Positions 34,749 through 35,132 of a DNA stretch of 35,132 bases are shown piece by piece. Numbering within the stretch: the first letter of the stretch is position 1; each line of letters begins with the position of its first letter. A model generated the notes under the pieces. That model was not told where the DNA came from. It ran no database searches and worked only from the letters and a program-made list of their open reading frames with translations. A program made the translations under genes and the position numbers. Source of the stretch: Spirochaetaceae bacterium (GTDB taxonomy: Bacteria; Spirochaetota; Spirochaetia; DSM-27196; SLAA01); the NCBI GenBank assembly GCA_003556605.1, contig PWQX01000051.1:1-35132 (forward strand), given 5' to 3'.

Positions 34749-35132
34749 CGCTCTTAGTGTTATGCGCTTAGGTACCGGGATCGCTGTTGTGCTTGCGGTT
34801 ACAATCGCATGCGCTCGACCAATCGCCGACCCTGTCTCACCTGAACGCCACCGCGAGCATCTGGAAGCGGAATTGACGCGGCTGATAGAGGACGAAAACC
34901 CGACCCGTGCGCTTCAGAAGATTCAAAGCCTCCGCAGTGAATCCGTTTTTGAGCCCGAAGAGCTAGAACGCTATAACCGGCGCGCACTCACCGCACTGGA
35001 GTCCCGTTTCGCTGAATCAGTTGATTCCGGCCGTTATCAGCCGGCACTTACTGCGTTTCGCAGCCTCAAGGTGATTGGGCGCACCGAGAAGCTGGAGGAG
35101 TGGACCGAGGAACGCTTGCTGTATCGTGTCGC
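34732..35132 (+). CDS. Lipoprotein, N-terminal part (runs off the window)
   Basis: The first 133 codons of a gene that continues past the right edge. The N-terminus MRLGTGIAVVLAVTIAC (from residue 11) is a lipoprotein signal peptide ending in a lipobox-type TIAC, so Cys27 should be lipidated. The remainder visible is helical and charged, with alternating Leu and Glu/Arg as in TPR-like repeats. GGAG (34723-34726) five bases upstream supports ATG 34732. The gene overlaps the end of the preceding exported protein. Its function cannot be decided from this fragment. Confidence 0.75.
   Translation, partial: MGHPSSALSVMRLGTGIAVVLAVTIACARPIADPVSPERHREHLEAELTRLIEDENPTRALQKIQSLRSESVFEPEELERYNRRALTALESRFAESVDSGRYQPALTAFRSLKVIGRTEKLEEWTEERLLYRV

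Overview
The window is a GC-rich, densely packed bacterial chromosome segment. Its gene order and content point to a spirochaete, probably a free-living relative of Spirochaeta or Treponema (inference). The clues are the block rplU-prp-rpmA-obgE-nadD-LCP-rsfS, followed by spoVG, then rplY-pth-tilS-ftsH, and finally an exported repeat protein and a lipoprotein. There is no phage, insertion sequence, CRISPR array or other clear mobile element. Most of the window is core housekeeping sequence.

Layout. Positions 1-35 hold a strong terminator of an upstream gene. 238-4570 carry an unrecognised 587-residue protein and a Lon-like ATP-dependent protease. 4731-7388 carry pgeF (YfiH-type purine nucleoside phosphorylase/laccase-fold protein) and argS. 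7659-13701 carry the overlapping glutamate synthase pair gltB-gltD behind a structured leader. tex lies on the minus strand (13780-16065), convergent with gltD and divergent from the next operon. 16412-21612 hold an unrecognised 787-residue protein followed, almost without gaps, by a GlpA-like FAD oxidoreductase with a BFD-type iron-sulfur domain and a GlpB-like FAD oxidoreductase fused to a DUF1667 domain.

21826-25977 form a tight ribosome and housekeeping operon: L21, Prp, L27, ObgE, NadD, an LCP-like membrane protein and RsfS. 26042-26667 hold a possible 19-codon leader ORF, spoVG and tRNA-Gln(UUG). A minus-strand thiamine-diphosphate (TPP) enzyme (26825-28015) lacks most of its PYR domain. 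28240-35132 hold rplY, pth, tilS, ftsH, an exported protein with EF-hand-like repeats, and the start of a lipoprotein.

The most interesting cross-window signal is in the promoters. Several good -35/-10 promoters sit with only 10-11 bases between the -10 hexamer and an ATG, usually without a Shine-Dalgarno sequence. This predicts leaderless or near-leaderless mRNAs for the 238 gene, pgeF, probably tex, and a mini-ORF ahead of spoVG. Other points worth a look are the TPP enzyme with an apparent internal deletion, the GlpB-DUF1667 fusion, Prp beside an L27 with no cleavable extension, a degenerate LCP domain, ~24-residue D-x3-D-G repeats, and an inverted repeat bracketing the spoVG promoter. I do not see a clearly new multi-gene defence or mobile system; the 787-residue protein with the two oxidoreductases is the least explained gene cluster.
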